The notes beneath the pieces are model-generated. The model ran no database searches. It saw only the letters and a program-made list of their open reading frames with translations, and was not told the origin of the DNA. From assembly GCA_016213595.1 (NCBI GenBank), contig JACRAA010000343.1, forward strand, positions 1 through 6,156: 6,156 bases of DNA, read 5' to 3'. The stretch is from Actinomycetota bacterium (lineage in GTDB: Bacteria > Actinomycetota > Actinomycetes > Propionibacteriales > Propionibacteriaceae). Below are positions 4,870-6,156 of this stretch, in pieces. The stretch's first letter is position 1; each line of letters opens with the position of its first letter. Both the position numbers and the translations under genes were made by a program.

Positions 4870-6156
4870 ATGGTCAACAGTCCTGACGACGACGAGGGCG
4901 ACGAGGTGCCCGAGCCCCCGTTCGGCGGGGAGAACCTGCCGTTCGAGCAGATCTTCGCCTCCCTCGGCATCCCGATGCCGGCCCCGGGAGAGCCGATCGA
5001 CGTACGGGCCCTGCTCGCCTCGCTGCAGGACGTCATGGCCCGGGCGGGACAGTCGATGACGACCGACGGCGGCGGCGTGAACTGGGTCTTCGCCAAGGAC
5101 ATGGCACGCAAGGTGGTCGCGGCTCTCGGCCCGGATCCGACGCCGTCGAGCAGGCAGCGGCACGACATCGCCGACTCGGTGCACCTCGCAGAGCTCTGGC
5201 TCAACGACGCCACGGTGTTCCCGGCGGTCGCCCTTCCACCGGCGGCGTGGAGTCGTGCGGAGTGGGTCGAGAACACGATGGCGACCTGGCAGACGATGGT
5301 CGAGCCGATCGTCTCCACGATCGCGTCGTCGCTGGGCGACGTCATGACGAAGCGAATGAGCGACGAGCCGGAGCTCGCAGGCATGCAGCAGATGTTCCAG
5401 CCGATGCTGCAGCAGTCGGCGTCGAGCATGTTCGGGGTGCAGTTCGGGCAGGCGCTGGGGAGGCTCGCTACGGAGGTCGTCTCGGCCACCGAGGTGTCGA
5501 TGCCCCTGCTGTCGCGTCCCCAGGTCGCACTGCTGCCGACGAACCTCGCCGCGTTCGGAGACGGCCTGGACCTGCCGGAGCGCGACATCATGCTCTACCT
5601 CGGCCTGCGCGAAGCGGCGAGGCAGCGCTTGTTCTCCGACGTCGGCTGGCTGGGACCGCAGCTCGTGGCGTTCGTCCAGCACTACGCCCGCGAGATCACC
5701 GTCGACCTCAGCGCGCTCGAGGAGTCGTTCGACGACATGGGTGGCGACCCGATGTCGATGAACGACCTGGCGCAGCTGGGGAACGAGATGAGCCGCAGCC
5801 TGTTCTCGCCCCAGCGCACTCCCGAGCAGGCCGAGGTCCTCGAGCGTCTCGAGACGCTGCTGGCACTGGTCGAAGGCTGGGTCGACGACGTCGTCGCGGA
5901 GGCGACGGGCCGCTTCATGCCGACGGCCGGGCCCCTGTTCGAGACCGTACGACGCCGGCGCGCGGCGGGCGGTCCCGCGGAGCAGGTCTTCGCGTCGCTC
6001 GTCGGCCTCGAGCTGCGCCCGCGTCGTACGAGGGATGCCGCGAACCTGTGGGCAGCGCTGCGTACGGCCCGAGGCGTCGAAGGCCGGGATGCCGTTAGGA
6101 TATTCCTTGCGCGTGCGCTTCTCGATCTTGGCGGCGTCCTTCGGATTCATCAGGCC
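4870..6156 (+). CDS. DUF2342-type putative zinc-dependent metalloprotease, 3' end lost at a chimeric junction
   Basis: The frame from ATG 4870 stays open to the window edge (429 codons), so it lacks a stop and is easy to overlook. The start is set by AAGGAG 6 nt upstream. After a short acidic N-terminus come conserved pieces: NWVFAKDMARKVV (71-83), a HLAELWL segment (105-111), MFGVQFGQALGRLA (187-200), LPTNLAAF (222-229), DLPERDIMLYLGLREAARQRLF (234-255), TLLALVEGWVDDVV (329-342), VRRRRAAGGPAEQVFASLVG (360-379) and LELRPRRTRDAANLWAALR (380-398). This matches the Rv3195/DUF2342 hydrolase family described as zinc-dependent metalloproteases. Homologues I recall carry REAAHxRLF; here the His position is Arg251. 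After GRDAV (406-409) the family should continue with a WxHPDLLPT-like segment, but the sequence becomes unrelated at about 6094-6097. The last 20 or so codons are therefore not genuine. The gene is divergent from the YlbL-like operon, an arrangement also recalled in mycobacteria. Confidence 0.87.
   Translation, partial: MVNSPDDDEGDEVPEPPFGGENLPFEQIFASLGIPMPAPGEPIDVRALLASLQDVMARAGQSMTTDGGGVNWVFAKDMARKVVAALGPDPTPSSRQRHDIADSVHLAELWLNDATVFPAVALPPAAWSRAEWVENTMATWQTMVEPIVSTIASSLGDVMTKRMSDEPELAGMQQMFQPMLQQSASSMFGVQFGQALGRLATEVVSATEVSMPLLSRPQVALLPTNLAAFGDGLDLPERDIMLYLGLREAARQRLFSDVGWLGPQLVAFVQHYAREITVDLSALEESFDDMGGDPMSMNDLAQLGNEMSRSLFSPQRTPEQAEVLERLETLLALVEGWVDDVVAEATGRFMPTAGPLFETVRRRRAAGGPAEQVFASLVGLELRPRRTRDAANLWAALRTARGVEGRDAVRIFLARALLDLGGVLRIHQA
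6073..6096. other. Junction zone where the metalloprotease and valS matches overlap
   Basis: Bases 6073-6093 fit both genes. On the plus strand they encode GVEGRDA, as expected in the metalloprotease, and on the minus strand GIPAFDA, as expected in ValRS. The shared word is about 21 bases, or up to 24 if the GTT at 6094-6096 (Val/Asn) is included. A short word common to two unrelated genes is the pattern left by a false join in a k-mer assembly; microhomology-mediated recombination would look the same. Exact limits are estimated from remembered family sequences. Confidence 0.55.
6073..6156 (-). CDS. valS: Fragment of valyl-tRNA synthetase, proteobacterial type, at a chimeric window end
   Basis: Read from 6156 down to 6073, the minus strand gives 28 codons including GLMNPKDAAK and KIEKRTRKEYPNGIPAF. 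This closely resembles the valyl-tRNA synthetase stretch between the KMSKS-containing region and the DALRFT motif (typically RTTGLMxPKxAxKIEKRTRKEFPxGIPAxGTDALRFT in proteobacteria). This stretch lies in an insertion known as a signature of proteobacterial ValRS; actinobacterial enzymes usually lack it. After FDA the expected D-A-L-R-F-T does not follow: the next codons read SGRTQRC, which is antisense to the metalloprotease gene. Both ends of the fragment are therefore cut, at the window edge and at 6073. The last 60 bases hold 35 G or C, below the rest of the window. An assembly chimera is the likeliest source; a real insertion or rearrangement is possible but would need a donor of another phylum. 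Confidence 0.75.

Noticed and set aside
1..6156. Frequent GTACG/CGTAC words across the window, considered as a possible uptake or binding motif
   Set aside because: They fall inside codons (TAC tyrosine and GTA/GTC-C-G contexts) in coding frames, without strand bias or spacing beyond codon preference.
1..6156. CRISPR array, tRNA/rRNA gene, insertion sequence or phage element
   Set aside because: No spaced direct repeats, no cloverleaf or rRNA-like stretch, and no transposase or integrase motif were seen; coding density by conserved chromosomal genes is nearly complete.

Overview
This is a high-GC window whose gene content and order look actinobacterial, most likely Propionibacteriales (Nocardioides or Aeromicrobium type). 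That placement rests on recognised families and on memory of the similar Mycobacterium tuberculosis block Rv3193c-Rv3194c-Rv3195, not on a search. GTG starts, strong GC preference at third codon positions and long antisense shadow frames fit the same picture.

Layout: (1) 3-224 (+) is the C-terminal end of a probable M16 (insulinase-like) peptidase cut off by the window start. (2) It converges, 13 nt apart, on a minus-strand operon read from right to left. Its first gene (3647-4693) encodes a YlbL-like membrane-anchored PDZ/Lon-type serine protease. The second (3144-3653) is a small PPA1379-like protein overlapping it by 7 nt. The third (238-3123) is a 961-aa UPF0182 multi-pass membrane protein starting 20 nt further on. 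(3) A 176-nt divergent intergenic region (4694-4869) carries candidate promoters for both directions. (4) From 4870 to the right edge, a plus-strand gene encodes a DUF2342-type putative zinc-dependent metalloprotease. It starts from a good AAGGAG site and stays open to the window end.

The operon joins an envelope protease, a large membrane protein with a huge extracytoplasmic domain, and a small cytoplasmic protein, next to a divergent metalloprotease-like gene. The arrangement suggests a shared envelope quality-control or proteolysis role, but none of the families has a settled function in actinobacteria, so this is inference.

The most notable anomaly is the last ~84 bases. On the minus strand, 6156-6073 encodes 28 residues that closely match the segment of valyl-tRNA synthetase found in the proteobacterial insertion, just before the DALRFT motif. 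Metalloprotease homology stops at about the same place. The two match regions overlap by about 21-24 bases, and the terminal 60 bases are lower in GC. This looks like a chimeric contig end joined through a short shared word, not a biological fusion. The window otherwise appears to be an ordinary chromosomal region; I see no mobile element, CRISPR array, RNA gene or evidently new system.
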